Origin: Rotaria macrura
Taxonomy: Eukaryota; Rotifera; Eurotatoria; Philodinida; Philodinidae
Reading direction: 5' to 3'
Assembly: GCA_900239685.1 (NCBI GenBank)
Contig: OENT01000646.1
Coordinates: 25,226-89,225, forward strand
Length of the DNA stretch: 64,000 bases
Part shown: in pieces, positions 1 through 12,086 of the stretch
Numbering within the stretch: the stretch's first letter is position 1
Layout: each line of letters starts with the position of its first letter
Notes under the pieces: generated by a model
Database searches by the model: none
What the model saw: only the letters and a program-made list of their open reading frames with translations
What the model was told of the DNA's origin: nothing
Translations under genes and position numbers: made by a program

Positions 1-218
1 AATACGTAAGATAATACAACTAACTATCAATAATGTTTGTCGAATAGAATTCTTTTTCGACAAAGTAGCTTAAAAGAACGTAGATTTCGTTTACAGAAGA
101 GCGAAGCCGAATGTAAAACTCAAAACCGATTATAGGAGAAAATAACGAAAAGCAAAATTGGCTATCATCATCGTAGAACAATCGAAGTTCTTCACNNNNN
201 NNNNNNNNNNNNNNNNAT

Positions 219-926
219 GAAATAGCTTTTATTTTAACTTCAGTTGAATCTTCATCTGTATCTCAAACAACGATTTCGCAAGAAAAAAATTCTTCATCCG
301 AAAGTGAAATAACTGTACGTATTATTTTTTCTTCGAATAAAACATGTTGTTATACAGATTTTTGTTTGTTTAGTCCTTTTTATCTCATCTCGGAAGTGAA
401 ATCTATCGAAAAACTATTCGTGAGAAATTAATTGAACGTCGAAAAAGTAAAGAAGCTGAAATTCGTGTTCGTCAGGAAGAAATTCAAGTAATCGATGATA
501 TGCTTCAATTTATCGATCAGTATCAAAATAAAAATTCAGAAACCGTTCCAACTCAACCATTAGTGAATCAACAAACGAAAAATATAGCTACGGAAGGTCT
601 GTAAAATTCATTTTGTTTCATGTAACAACATTGCTTTATTTGGTGTAGAATTTCCTCTAAATGTCTTCGATACAACTAATGATTCAACATTATTTAATCA
701 TGCTTTATCTGTTGTTATAGAAGATTTTGCTCTACCATCAAATGTTAGAGATGATGCAATGATTGATCCAATATCATCGCTCTTCTCTCCGTTATCAACG
801 ACATTCAACATTTCATCTCCAGCAATGCCTTCACCACATAACAATTCAATTGAAGATATCAATTGTACATCATCACCGAGAAATTTGTCACGAGAAAGAT
901 TATTTCGTCAAAATCCGTTTCCCTAA
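219..926 (+). CDS. 3' part of an unrecognised gene (three terminal exons)
   Basis: Three consistent exons are visible: 219-314 (runs in from the assembly gap, phase 0 donor GTACGT), 374-596 (acceptor TTTAG, donor G|GTCTGT) and 649-926 (acceptor GTGTAG, stop TAA). Phases agree, and the last intron is 52 bp. The readable part is 199 codons. It starts with a Ser/Thr-rich stretch, then a highly charged, probably helical segment (around KLIERRKSKEAEIRVRQEEI, encoded in exon 374-596), followed by a low-complexity Ser/Pro/Asn tail ending NPFP. I do not recognise the family. The charged helix followed by a disordered tail would fit a nuclear or scaffold protein, but that is only a composition-based guess. 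The 5' part is lost in the N gap at 196-216 or lies outside the window. Confidence 0.6.
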
Positions 927-3141
927 TGTATATCTATGTTATTAACATGAGAGTAGTAGTGTTGTTGTTTTTGGATAGTGAGTTGAAAATAAAGTGAATT
1001 TGTTTCAAACATGAAATATATTTCTAAGCACCATTTGACATTTCAAATTACGGTACTGATTGAATTGAGACATGATGAATATTAAAATCAGAGTTTTTTA
1101 AATTTCTTTTCGTTTCGAAAAACAATTCATTGAACTGAGATTTAATCTATTGAATAAAGTTAACACTTGTTACAAAGTTCACGTTTCACGATGCTAGAAC
1201 CAACATGTGAAATATTGTCTTGTTTTTCTCGAATATCTTATATGAGTTAAATGTCTATTGATTGAGTCATTTTTTTTTGAATTTGCGCTCAGTATCAAGC
1301 AGATTTTTTCACATAGCAGATCGACTTTTTCTACATAATAGAATATGAGAGTGAATATTCAGATTTAAAAAAACAAAATACGGAAAATGACATAGCAATG
1401 TTCTGATTACTAAACGTCTTGAATAATCTGACGTGATCGATGATATATCAAGCTTCACGAATCGAAGATTCTTGTATTGATGTGGAAGTTTTGGCGCGAT
1501 TGTCATTATTGATATTAGTAAATGAGAGACTTGCATCCATCTACATATGACAATATGAGTCGTGTGAACTATGAACACTAGTTCATAATAAAAATAACGA
1601 CAGAAGCTCTATTCTCAGAAACGTCTAGTTGCCTTCCAGCAACGATTCAACACCTTCTTTTCTGTCCGAAATCGTGCAAAATATCATTGAAAAACAAACT
1701 ACTGTTCTATCAAATATATCCATCGTTTTATTCTGGTTCCTACTTAGGAATCTGGTCCATAGCGAGGATCTAGTTATTGATACGATCTCTATTTAGTTAT
1801 GTTTGAAGCATACTAGTTAAACCCTGTAAATACACAACTATGGAAGTGTAACTGTCGACAACATTTATAGTGTTAATATGGATGTTCGAGTGATCACACT
1901 CATCTCTTTATTCGGATAAACACCCTCTATTTTTACAGTATCAAATGTAATGTACAACAAGAGTTGAAGACTTTGATTGAAATTGAAAATATGTGTAAAT
2001 GCAATATTCTTCAGTTATTTTTCTCATTAGTTTCTTCACTCTGTTTAAAATTATCGACTGTGAAAATTGAACAAAGTCAACTAGCTGACATTCATTTTCA
2101 ATAAATATGAAGTACTATACTGACTACCAGGGCTAAATAATGCACGGATAAGCCGTCAATCGCTAATGGCTTGCTTTCTCGATGTTTTGGAGTCTTTCTC
2201 AACAAAGTATCGTTATTCAAATAAAACATCTCAAGTTTAGATACATAAAGACGAGTAAAGTTCGTTGTAGAAAATGGACACTACGTCATACGAGTGTTTA
2301 TTTCAAAAATAATACAATTTTACTTACGAAATTATATGAAACTTATCGTTCACATAAACTTTTGCATTTTTAAAAACAGAGAAAATTTTTCGAATGCATA
2401 TTATATATGATTTTAAACGGTTTAGAAACTGTGATATGTAAATATCAACATTGAACATGTGAGGATGAATTGTATTGGAATTTTATGTCGAAAAATCATT
2501 CGTAATGGTATTGAATTCCTTGGTAATTCTTTACTATTTCAAGAATAAAAATTGAATGGAAGCCACAGATTGTTGAAAACTGACAGGGATGAGGAGTGTG
2601 GAGAAAGATCATATGAACACCTATACCATTAACAACAGACTAGAAAAATGCGGTTCAGAATGCCTCCTACAATTGGATACTAAATGATATAAGAACGAAA
2701 AGTGATTTTAACTAGAGTCAGTCTCATCGTGTTGTAAGTTTTTCTTGTCTCTCTTGCACAAACCAAATGACAGAAGACTATTGTACCAATTTTAATTATT
2801 TTGGATCTAAGAGCCGGAGACAAACTCGACAATTTGAGGAGCTAATTAGATATGAACGAAAACGTGCTTTGGATATTCCAAGATTGTTTCTATCATCTCA
2901 AAATGTTCTTCTATCGTGTAAAGGACGAACGATCTGCTGTACTCTAGAGTAAAAAAACACTCAAAAGTATTCAACCATCTGTTTCGTGTCGCATAAATAT
3001 TTATTTTCTTCGATTATGTGACTACAGTCCAATCAAATTCTATACGCTAGAGAACATTAGTCGTCTTCAATATGATAAAAGTTTATCTTTAGATAAAGAT
3101 TGCTTCAATATGCAAAAAGCAACTAAACAAAAAAAACGGCT
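927..3141. other. intergenic, no gene supported
   Basis: AT-rich sequence with scattered stops in all frames. A 61-codon ORF at 2767-2952 has protein-like composition (Arg/Glu-rich) but has no flanking splice signals or homology that I can recognise. Nothing else is supported. Confidence 0.5.
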
Positions 3142-4897
3142 ATGGTGAAAATAATTGAAAGCTCGTTTGGTGTAACAAAACATGACGATGAAATAAAGAA
3201 GTACTTGCGCATTAAACATATTTTCAATAAATGTTTTCCTAGAGGCAAGTTTTTCTTTTTAAATTTAGATATACTCTTTCAACATCAGATGGTTTTGAAG
3301 TTACTTTAATTAATTATGGTGCCACAATTCAATCCATTCGGCAACCAGATAAACAAAATCAAAGTACTGAAATTACACTTGGTTATGATACTCTTCAAGG
3401 TAATCGTAATTGAGAAGGAAAGATTGAATTATTTACTTGGCGTATCTTATAGAGTATATTGACGATGAATTTTTTTTTGGTTGTACCGTTGGTCGAGTAA
3501 CAAATCGCATTAAAAATGGTCGTTTTGAATTAGATGGAATGAGTTATGAATTACCTAAGAATGATGCAACCAAAAAGCACTATTTACATGGTACTTTTAA
3601 TAAACGTGTGTGGGATAGTTCAACAGAAAATGGCGATACTGTCATTTTTAAATATCAAAGTCCTGATGGTACATATTTTACATCTCAAATTTTGTAAAAG
3701 GAAAACATTTTTCTTCTCGAAAAAATAGGTGAGGATGGATTTCCGGGTCAAGTGAACGTGACTGTCAAATATTTATTGTCAAATGATCATCGGCTAACAC
3801 TTGATTTTCATGCAATAACAACAAAAAAGACACCAATAAACATGACAAATCATGTTTATTTCAATCTTGCTGGAGATGTAGATAATAAGATTCGTTAAGT
3901 GATCAATTTATTACAGAGTTTCTATCTTGTTCAGGGAAGTGGATCGATAGTTGATCATCGACTGATAGTACCAGCTAGTACATATTTGCCATCCGACGAA
4001 GAATTCATTCCGACTGGTAATTTCATTTATTATGAGCAATACTTCTGATTCATGCTACTTTTTCTTTAGGAGAAATAAAACGAGTAGAAAATACTCCATA
4101 TGATTTCCGAACATTGACTCGTATTGGTGATCGTATGAATGAATCTTTTGATGGCTATGCTATGATGTTAGTTGTTGATGGTGATGGAATGCGTTCATTT
4201 GGCAAGTGAGTTTTCATATTACAAACCAATTTTTCTCGATGAAATATTTTTTGTTTCTTGCATTTATTGATTATAAGACTTGTTCATGAGCAAAGTGGTC
4301 GAGCAATAACTATTGAATCAACTCAAAAAGGACTTCTACTTTATACAGGAGATTTTCTTCATAACGTCAAAGGACATCATGAAGCAACATATAATAGACA
4401 TGATGGATTATGTTTGGAAACTCAGAATTTTAACGATAGTGTTAATAATCAAGTAAGTCAAAGGCAATTATAAGTTACGTGTCGATTTTTGACTGAAAAC
4501 TGCAAAGTATGATATGGGCTTGTAGTCGAAGAACTCCTTCTTCCATCAATGTAGTGTAGTATCAATTTTTTGTTGTGCATCGTTGATGTCGATTGATGCA
4601 GCCACATTCACTGCTTTCTATGAGCAATATATACAATATGGTGCTATATATCGATGCAAACGGTGCGTAACAGAATTTAATAATATACGTACCATTGATA
4701 ACATAAAGAAACTATTCGCATATGCATCCATACATATATCCTGTCTTTCGGTCAAAACTTCATGTTCATCTTTCTCAACATGAACACATGAATATTTATA
4801 GATAATCTTTATTTTTCAGCCATTATTTCCAAGTATCATTCTTCATCCTGGTGAAGAATATCATGAACAAACAAATTTTCATTTTCATTTGGAATAA
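3142..4897 (+). CDS. GALM: aldose 1-epimerase (galactose mutarotase)
   Basis: Interconverts the alpha and beta anomers of galactose or glucose, the entry step of the Leloir pathway, in the cytosol. Eight exons join in frame: 3142-3200, 3269-3399, 3453-3668, 3729-3877, 3935-4016, 4070-4205, 4278-4452, 4820-4897. They give 342 codons including the stop, i.e. 341 residues, the usual length for the family. All the catalytic signatures of GalM enzymes are present. The LHGT motif carries His109, TNHVYFNLAG carries His177 (the acid/base pair), and CLETQNF carries Glu305. GCTVGRVTNRI and NTPYDFR are further family blocks. Introns are 52-72 bp except the last, at 367 bp, which holds no gene. The ATG at 3142 gives a normal N-terminus, with no signal peptide. 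No break is seen and the gene should be functional. It stands alone, without a sugar-metabolism neighbour. Confidence 0.93.
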
Positions 4898-6680
4898 TCA
4901 ATACTTTTGAATATTATGAAACAAAAGAACCTGGAATAAGAATAATGAATAAATTCTAGTTTGTGATCTTATTTAATTCTTTAGAATTGCTAATTATCTC
5001 TCAATCAAAACATAGATATCGGGTTATCGAATGTCACGAAAGTTTTTTTAAATAAAACTTTTGGCCGATTTTACGAAATGAAAGACTCAAATAGAACAGA
5101 ATCTAAATCAAATGGTGTGCATGAATTTTAACATACAATAGATTTGATTCGGATCGAATCCGGAAAAGTAAAGCATTTAAATATTTTAAAGGAAAAAAAT
5201 CTCGAATTTATTGTGTTAAAGAATTAAAATGCAAGATATTGTGAATCTTTTCTGACAACTTGATAGAAGTACAACTGATTTTGCTGTCTCGACCAATAAA
5301 ATACTAAAAAGATATTCAAACGCAGCACCAAATCACAAGAGTATGGGAAATATAATAATCTATCATCTGATGAGGGTATAAATATAAATACGGTACAAGC
5401 TTATTGAAAATGCTGCTGTTCTTAGACTCAATGCCGATCACGAATTATTTATATTTCAAAATTGCTCTCAATCATTCTGTGTATTCTTGGATAGTACATA
5501 ACAGAGCTGTAGACAAGCCACTAAGTCTTCGTACTGATGACAGACATAGGTCAAGATTTTCACTCAAAGTCAACTACTAAGACAGATCACTGGAAAATGG
5601 CAGGCCACCTGACTTGTGTAGGTTTTTTTCTAGTATGTGAAATTTTGATTTCATAAATAGATATGATTTTGAGAGAAAAATTCAGTTCAGTTAATTTCCT
5701 ATTCGTGAATCTTTAAAATGACATAGTTCTATCAAAATATTTTAGAATAAATATCTGACATATTTATAAACAACCAAACTAATACAACTATGCAGAAATC
5801 ATCAACACTAAGGATTATTCAACAAGAAATAAGATTGATCTTCTCGAAAGATTTATTTTCAGTGATTGCCGTTATAATCCGTCCTATTGCTTTGCTTTAC
5901 ACCCAATGTAAATCACTTTAGGGTATGGATCAATTGATATGTATGGATAAAAACGCGATACGAAGAATCTTTACTATTCACGTATTCGCTCATAACCAAA
6001 ACACAGCTATGAAAATAACAATACATCTACTCTTCGATAGAAGCAACGATTTCTAATACTGATTTTCTCATAAGTCTGACGAATGATTAATAATGCGTGA
6101 GCATAGATACTAGTGAAATTTTTTGTAGCAGCGAATGTTTGAAATGTAATGTGTAATTTGAGCCGATTCTTTGCCTATAAGTTAATCACAACAGAGTGCC
6201 TCGAAATTTAACAGACTAATGCTACTCGCATTGGTTAACATCATCTATCATTTGGGATATTTCGAACAATTGAATATCACATATCAATGGAACGAAGTGA
6301 TGCATTCCCCGCCATTTCTTATATTTCAGTTCTACAGATCGAAAGAAAGCATTAAAAGCTAACCGGATTTATCACCGCTCTCTTGTTAAATCATGCGCGT
6401 ATATGCAAAAGACTAGCACGGCAACCGATAAAACGAGAAACTAAGGTAATAAAACACTGAAGGTCACGCCAGATAAAAATACGATAAGAAAAGAAAGGCT
6501 TTTCAAATATCAAATTTTCTTGGATCATATTATTACAATTTCGTATTGAAGCCATTCAAAGAATAATATCAGGCCCATTTATATGGCTTCTTCATCGAAC
6601 ATCGATTTCGATAGTTGTGACAATCTAATTGAAGATTTCATTCTCGTCTGATTGTATACAAGCCAAAAAAAGCATCAGTA
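4898..6680. other. intergenic, nothing recognised
   Basis: No ORF of coding quality, repeat or RNA gene is recognised between the GALM stop and the ADP-ribosyltransferase/TPR pseudogene. Confidence 0.5.
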
Positions 6681-8981
6681 ATGGAACAAAGAAGTACAGA
6701 AACTACACGGCGTCAATCACACTTGAAAACCATTATTAACTTTACGCTTAAATTCAACGACTTCCTAGACAGTCGTAAGTCTATCGAGTTATCGAAAAAC
6801 GAAGACGTTTTTCTCATCGTTTATGGTGTTCCACGTGAAAATCTTATTCCTAGTGAACATGACTTTGAACAAATCAAAGCTGTTTATATTTTTGCATTGA
6901 TTAACGAACACATACAACTTGGTCAAAATCGTACAATAAACTTCGAACTGTTTGTACAACTATAAATGAATTGCTTACTGTCATATCTCACGATATCACA
7001 ATTCACAGTGTATGCAAAAACTTTGACTCCGTTACGCTTCTTTCGTGCTGATATAAGTAAAGATGTTTCATTGCGTTCACTTAACAATGAAAAAAGACAT
7101 TTTATTTAGTTTCATTTGGTTTTACAAGTACTTCTTCGAATGCCTGCCAATGCATATGCACGTTTCAACTTTTATTTCGGCAATGCGATCGAACAAGCGA
7201 AGATTGATGAGTTTTTTCGAACTTATTCATCGAACTTATGCAGTCAGCGGTACTAAAAAAGACTTGTTTATTGATCACTTGATAAACAAAGCTTTTCGTA
7301 CAGAAAATATTGATATCATTTTGAATATTTGCTTCTTCATTGTTGACCTTATCATCAGTTAAAAACGTTTCATCGACCATTCATATGTACATTGTGGCGT
7401 GATCAAACACTGTTTGCTTCCGAGCTTCAGCAACGCAAAAATAAATAAGAATAAACTTGTTTCTATCAATACATTTTTTTCCACAACAGAATCATCGGTT
7501 CACGCAGTATCTTCAGTGGTCAGGGAACTGATTCACCTCAATTCGAGTCTGTTCTCTATCAGAGAGACGTTGATGTACATTAAAAAAACACGTAAACATT
7601 AGCCGATATCACTATGCTAAGTAGTATGTCAAATGAAGGCGAAATTCTATTTTCTATGATTAAAATATTCTTTCTTGTTGATGTCAAAGGATGGGGCAAT
7701 ATTTAGATAACTGAATATAGTAGACCATTTGAAAAAAGAGATTGAAGAAGAACAAATACCACCGTTACTGATACTTGGTGAATTTTCGTAGAACATGGGA
7801 GACAACACTCGTTCAAGTTGTCACTATCGAATGATGTTAAACGAACTAACGCGGGATAATGAGCTCGCTGGCAAAGTTTCCAACAATTTCGGATTAGTTG
7901 CTTCAGAAAATGAAGATTTTTCAGCTGCGATCCGCTACTGCAAAAAGTCAGTCACCTACAAAAAGCAACAGAGATACTTGACTTGGCCGAAACTTATTCA
8001 AATATTCCAGCTCTATATGATATGCAAGATGACACAGACCAACCCATTGAATTCAATGAAAAATCACTGAAACTTTGACTCTGTATTTCGCCATATGATC
8101 ACGAACTCGTCGCATTGACATATAACAATATGAGATTAATCTATGTTCATTACCATGAGTTAAAAAACCTCTTTCCTATTACGAAAAAGCCCACTCTGTA
8201 GAGCGCATCGCTCTCGACTCATCGGATAATTTTGATCATGCCAAAACCTTAAATAATATTGGTTTAGCCCATTATGAGCAAGGTCACAATGAGTTTGCAC
8301 ATAGTTTTTTCAAAGATGCACTTACTACTTAAGAACATTCACTACCACTGCGGCATCTAAAATTCGCCGAAACTTATTCTAATATTGTGACAGTCCTAGA
8401 GAATTTGGGTGAATTGACTGATGGGTTGACTATACATGAGAAAGTGCTTGAAGTAAGTCTTGTAACCCTCTTCTTACCCAGTCATCCAAATCTTGTTGAA
8501 TCCTATAATAACCTTGTTAACGAACTCGATGCTCTGAATTGAACCGATGAAACGCTTGAAAAACTATTTTAAGGTTCTCAAACACACCAATGGTAAATCT
8601 GTGGAAATGCTACGATTGCGAGATGTATGCTTAAACAATATCACCCAATATTACCGCGATCAAAACAACTATGCCAAATAATTCGAATATCATCATGAAA
8701 CATTCCGTATACGTCTTCAACTTTTCTCTTGCGCAAAAAGGATGCTGACCTTTGCTGAAGCTATATGAATATAGGCTTACTTCATTTTCACAGGAAACAA
8801 TCGACCAAGCGTTACATTATCAACTTCGAGCGTTAAAAACTTGTAAAAAATTTATGGACTCGAGCACCGTCGAATGGCATTGCTATTTATCAATATCTAG
8901 CTTGTTTACTCGGAAAACTGCCCTTCATTATTTACAGCAAGCCTTGAATGTTCAAAAAATAACACATCCCGTTGAACATTA
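6681..8981 (+). pseudogene. decayed ADP-ribosyltransferase/TPR-repeat gene
   Basis: Remains of a protein of the bdelloid type that joins an arginine-specific mono-ADP-ribosyltransferase fold to kinesin-light-chain-like TPRs. The first 94 codons (6681-6965) are open. After that the frame is broken repeatedly by stops and shifts. Near 7455-7510 the protein text KLVSINTFFSTTESSVHAV matches the ART core strand with its S-T-S motif. From about 7740 on, TPR units can be followed in changing frames: SNNFGLVASENEDFSAAIRY near 7890, AKTLNNIGLAHYEQGHNEFA near 8240, FAETYSNIVTVLENLGE near 8365, and HPNLVESYNNLVNELDALN ending in a stop near 8540. At least six lesions are visible, so no intact product is possible. 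There are no introns in the visible part. The family assignment rests on motif recognition by eye. Confidence 0.68.
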
Positions 8982-11096
8982 AGCAAGGAAGAAAACTGTG
9001 AAATTTATTGTCTCTCTTATTATGAGACGGGATCCGAAAAATAACTCATAGTCGATTAAAAGTATTCCTCATTGACAACAAAGGAGAAAAACCCATCTAT
9101 AAACATAGTCATTATCTAAGTAGTGAATGTTTGAATGTATCCTAGCTGGACAGACAAGTCAGGTTTGACTTGACTGGATCAAAAATATATATGAGTGTGA
9201 GTTAAAAGACTTCTGATGTGGTCACCTCTGGAATGTACTGCAAAATCATCTCATAAACTGATAGTCACACCAACGCACGTTGTTGAGAGCCCTTCATATG
9301 ATATCGGGTTTGAATTCAATGGGATTTCGAATTTTAATTTCAATCCAAAATTTAAAGTCCTTTGAAAGAATTGATTTCTCATCTTCGGTTAGAAGTCTCA
9401 ATGGAATTCTATGTACAGCGAATTTTTGGGTTAATTACAATCAATTGAACTTCACATTGTGTTAATATTGACATTTTCTGTTTTTGTGTTTTTACGTACT
9501 TAATTTTCCTTTTTTCTATTCAATGCTTGTTGAGTAATGTATGTTCCGCTAAATTAATTTTATTTTGATTTAATTCAAATTTCTTTATGAATTGTCTTGA
9601 TTTTTGATCATATACTAGTTGGAAATAATGACTCTAATGTTGAAGACCGATCTTGCGTTTTCAATACTTCCTATTCTATAATTAGTTTGAACCGAACGGA
9701 TTTGGAAATAAGAAGATAGATGAAATAGATATGAAGTTCTTGATCACATTCTATATTTACAAGTTTAATGATTATCTTTCCTGACATTCTGAGACGCTTG
9801 ACAGTACACTATTTCAAATTTGAACAAATTCTATTACAGTCACTAGTCCATCGATCATTTTATTGATAATTAATTGATGTGACGCTTCGTTGTTTCCTAG
9901 ATCCAGTGAAGGGGATGTTGATGTACCTACTTGATTCTTGCTAATCCAGATCAGAATTCTTTATCTGCATTAGCTTTCACAGTTATTTCAGTATTTTTTA
10001 TCTTTCGCAATACTACTAAAATATATTCTACGACATAGTGTTCATAAAGTTTATTCCTAGATAAATGCATATAAGCGGTGCGTTTACGAATTTGATATTT
10101 TCAAATACTTGCCTTACCGGTCGCTAATTTCTTCTCGTAAAATGGCTATTTCCTTCACGATCAGAGTGTCGATACGTTAACTTGCCTGACAGGAAAGTTT
10201 TATCCTTTATAAGAACACTTGTTTAACAAATATACTCTGATGTGCTTGAAAAATGTATATTTTATTGATTAAAATGACAAAGAAAATGAATACTATCTCA
10301 ATGTATGCAGATTATTTGCGTCAAATGCAGGGAAGAGAAGTTTTACAATAGTAGTTTTTGTGGTGTATACTGGAGGTACAAGGTATGGTTCGTACAAGCG
10401 TCTATAAGTCCTACTTGGACGTTGTGTTTTGAAATGAAAAATCGTTTTGAAGATAAGGAAATGTGAGATCCCATGTGTTACAGAAAAAAGCATCGCATTG
10501 AAATGTGACAAAGAACTAATTCGTTAAAAACTAAGAAAGGAGCTTTTCTCCTGAAAGTTAATGTTAGGGAGCTAGCTGTTAGGATTTATTCCATAGGTTT
10601 TTCCTATTTATGTGTCTAACAGTGAGATCGATGCATGACGAAACATTGCAAGTATACAATAAGCTGCTGGAAAAGCGAACGTTTGTGGAATAGTGAAATT
10701 ATTTCTATGTCCTCTCAATGTGCATATAATATCAAGTTTTGTTTTTCACTCATCACGAAGGATTAATGATGTGAAAATTAAAAGGTTTATAAATCAATTA
10801 AAACTGAAAGGAGATAAAACGAAAACATATTTTGTATTGTTCTTGTCATATCAAGGTTTTAAACTACCTGACTTATTTAGTTAATTTTTCGTCAAGTAAA
10901 TAGAAATTTTAATTTGAAAATGAATGCAAGTTTTAACTGAGAAGATGAAAATATTGATGCATCGGTAGATGAGTGATTGANGGGGGAATTCTAGTTACGA
11001 CTTAAATGTATGATAATATCAAGCAGGAAATTCTTTGATCCATTGATCATTTCAATGGATAATCTTCAAAATGATTTGGATCGAGCGGTCTCTTAT
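8982..11096. other. intergenic, nothing recognised
   Basis: AT-rich, with only short ORFs of random composition. A single N lies at 10981. No repeat structure is visible. Confidence 0.5.
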
Positions 11097-12086
11097 TCAA
11101 TAAAATTTTGTAGTAGTTTGACGTCCAGCAACTGTTGCTACTGTGAGGGGTATGCTCGTTGGACCTATTCTATGATGTCCCAAACTGAAGACACATTTCA
11201 ATTGTATTATAATCGTTTGTCGAAAACGCGGTGATGAAAAAAGGAATATGTAAAACGATGAAACGAAATTCAAAGAAGCGAGTGAAACAGTCAACTGATC
11301 GATGAGAAGTACGATGGACATTTGATCGAAACTTTTTGTTCCACTGTTTCCAAGTGTAGCAATCGCATAAATGTTGAAAGAGGCTCGAGGAAGTGTGCAA
11401 AGTACACTCATGAGAGTTTGCATTAGTATCATTCTTGTCATTTGTTGTTCCCACGTTGACATATGCGTCTGATTTGATTGTCGACGAACATGAGTGACAC
11501 GACGTATATTACGATATGTTAGTAATCCAAATAGTGTTAGGACAATTAGTGGAAGAATGACAGTCAGAATGGGAGACAAAATGAGAACTCCTATTTGCAT
11601 AAAGAGATCGTTCGTAAACCAACAAGCAAATGTTGGCGGTACCAGATCACAGTACACGAGAAAAGGAATATTCAAGAGTGACCAAAAGAGAAACGGAATA
11701 GGAAAGAGATAGCGTGCAACAATAGACGAGCTCAGTTGACGTATACGAGCCGATTGTGACGTACATGCCCAACGATCGAATGCAGACAAACAAAGAAAAC
11801 TCATTGCAACAGATACCATCATTTGAATACCAAAGACCAGTAACTTACAAGCAGCCGATGAAACTGATATTGATGTTGATGGAACTATTTGGAAAAGTAC
11901 AATCAATAAGACATTTACGTCGGCTACTGATTGACCCACAACGTAATAAGTCGATGGAGATCGACGAAATGTTTTGACACCAAGAAATAGTATTGCATTA
12001 AGACATGCCGCTGGAGCTCCGATTGAAAATAGTATAATCGGACTCCAAAATCCAATTTGAAGAGCTACTTCATACACTGAAATCAT
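11097..12086 (-). CDS. rhodopsin-family GPCR (peptide-receptor-like)
   Basis: Intact single-exon seven-transmembrane receptor of 329 residues. Seven hydrophobic segments are visible, the first at about residues 13-36. In TM2 the motif SVADVNVLL holds the conserved Asp. The C-terminal end of TM3 reads AFDRWACTS, a DRY variant. The disulphide pair is Cys in SSAACKLL (start of TM3) and a Cys in the second extracellular loop (YCDLVPPTFACWF). The third loop is basic (RNIRRVTHVRRQ). TM7 ends NFVSSFYIFLFSSPRFR, a variant of NPxxY followed by the helix-8 start. Receptors of this shape (FMRFamide/peptide-receptor-like, intronless) are very numerous in bdelloids. The ligand cannot be told from sequence. 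It would sit in the plasma membrane and signal through a G protein. No neighbour is functionally related. Confidence 0.85.
   Translation of the reverse strand: MISVYEVALQIGFWSPIILFSIGAPAACLNAILFLGVKTFRRSPSTYYVVGQSVADVNVLLIVLFQIVPSTSISVSSAACKLLVFGIQMMVSVAMSFLCLSAFDRWACTSQSARIRQLSSSIVARYLFPIPFLFWSLLNIPFLVYCDLVPPTFACWFTNDLFMQIGVLILSPILTVILPLIVLTLFGLLTYRNIRRVTHVRRQSNQTHMSTWEQQMTRMILMQTLMSVLCTLPRASFNIYAIATLGNSGTKSFDQMSIVLLIDQLTVSLASLNFVSSFYIFLFSSPRFRQTIIIQLKCVFSLGHHRIGPTSIPLTVATVAGRQTTTKFY

Noticed and set aside
2767-2952. 61-codon ORF with Arg/Glu-rich text
   Set aside because: Too short, with no splice context or homology recognised; it could be a decayed exon.
11494-11977. Plus-strand ORFs opposite the GPCR
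   Set aside because: Shadows of the intact minus-strand receptor gene.
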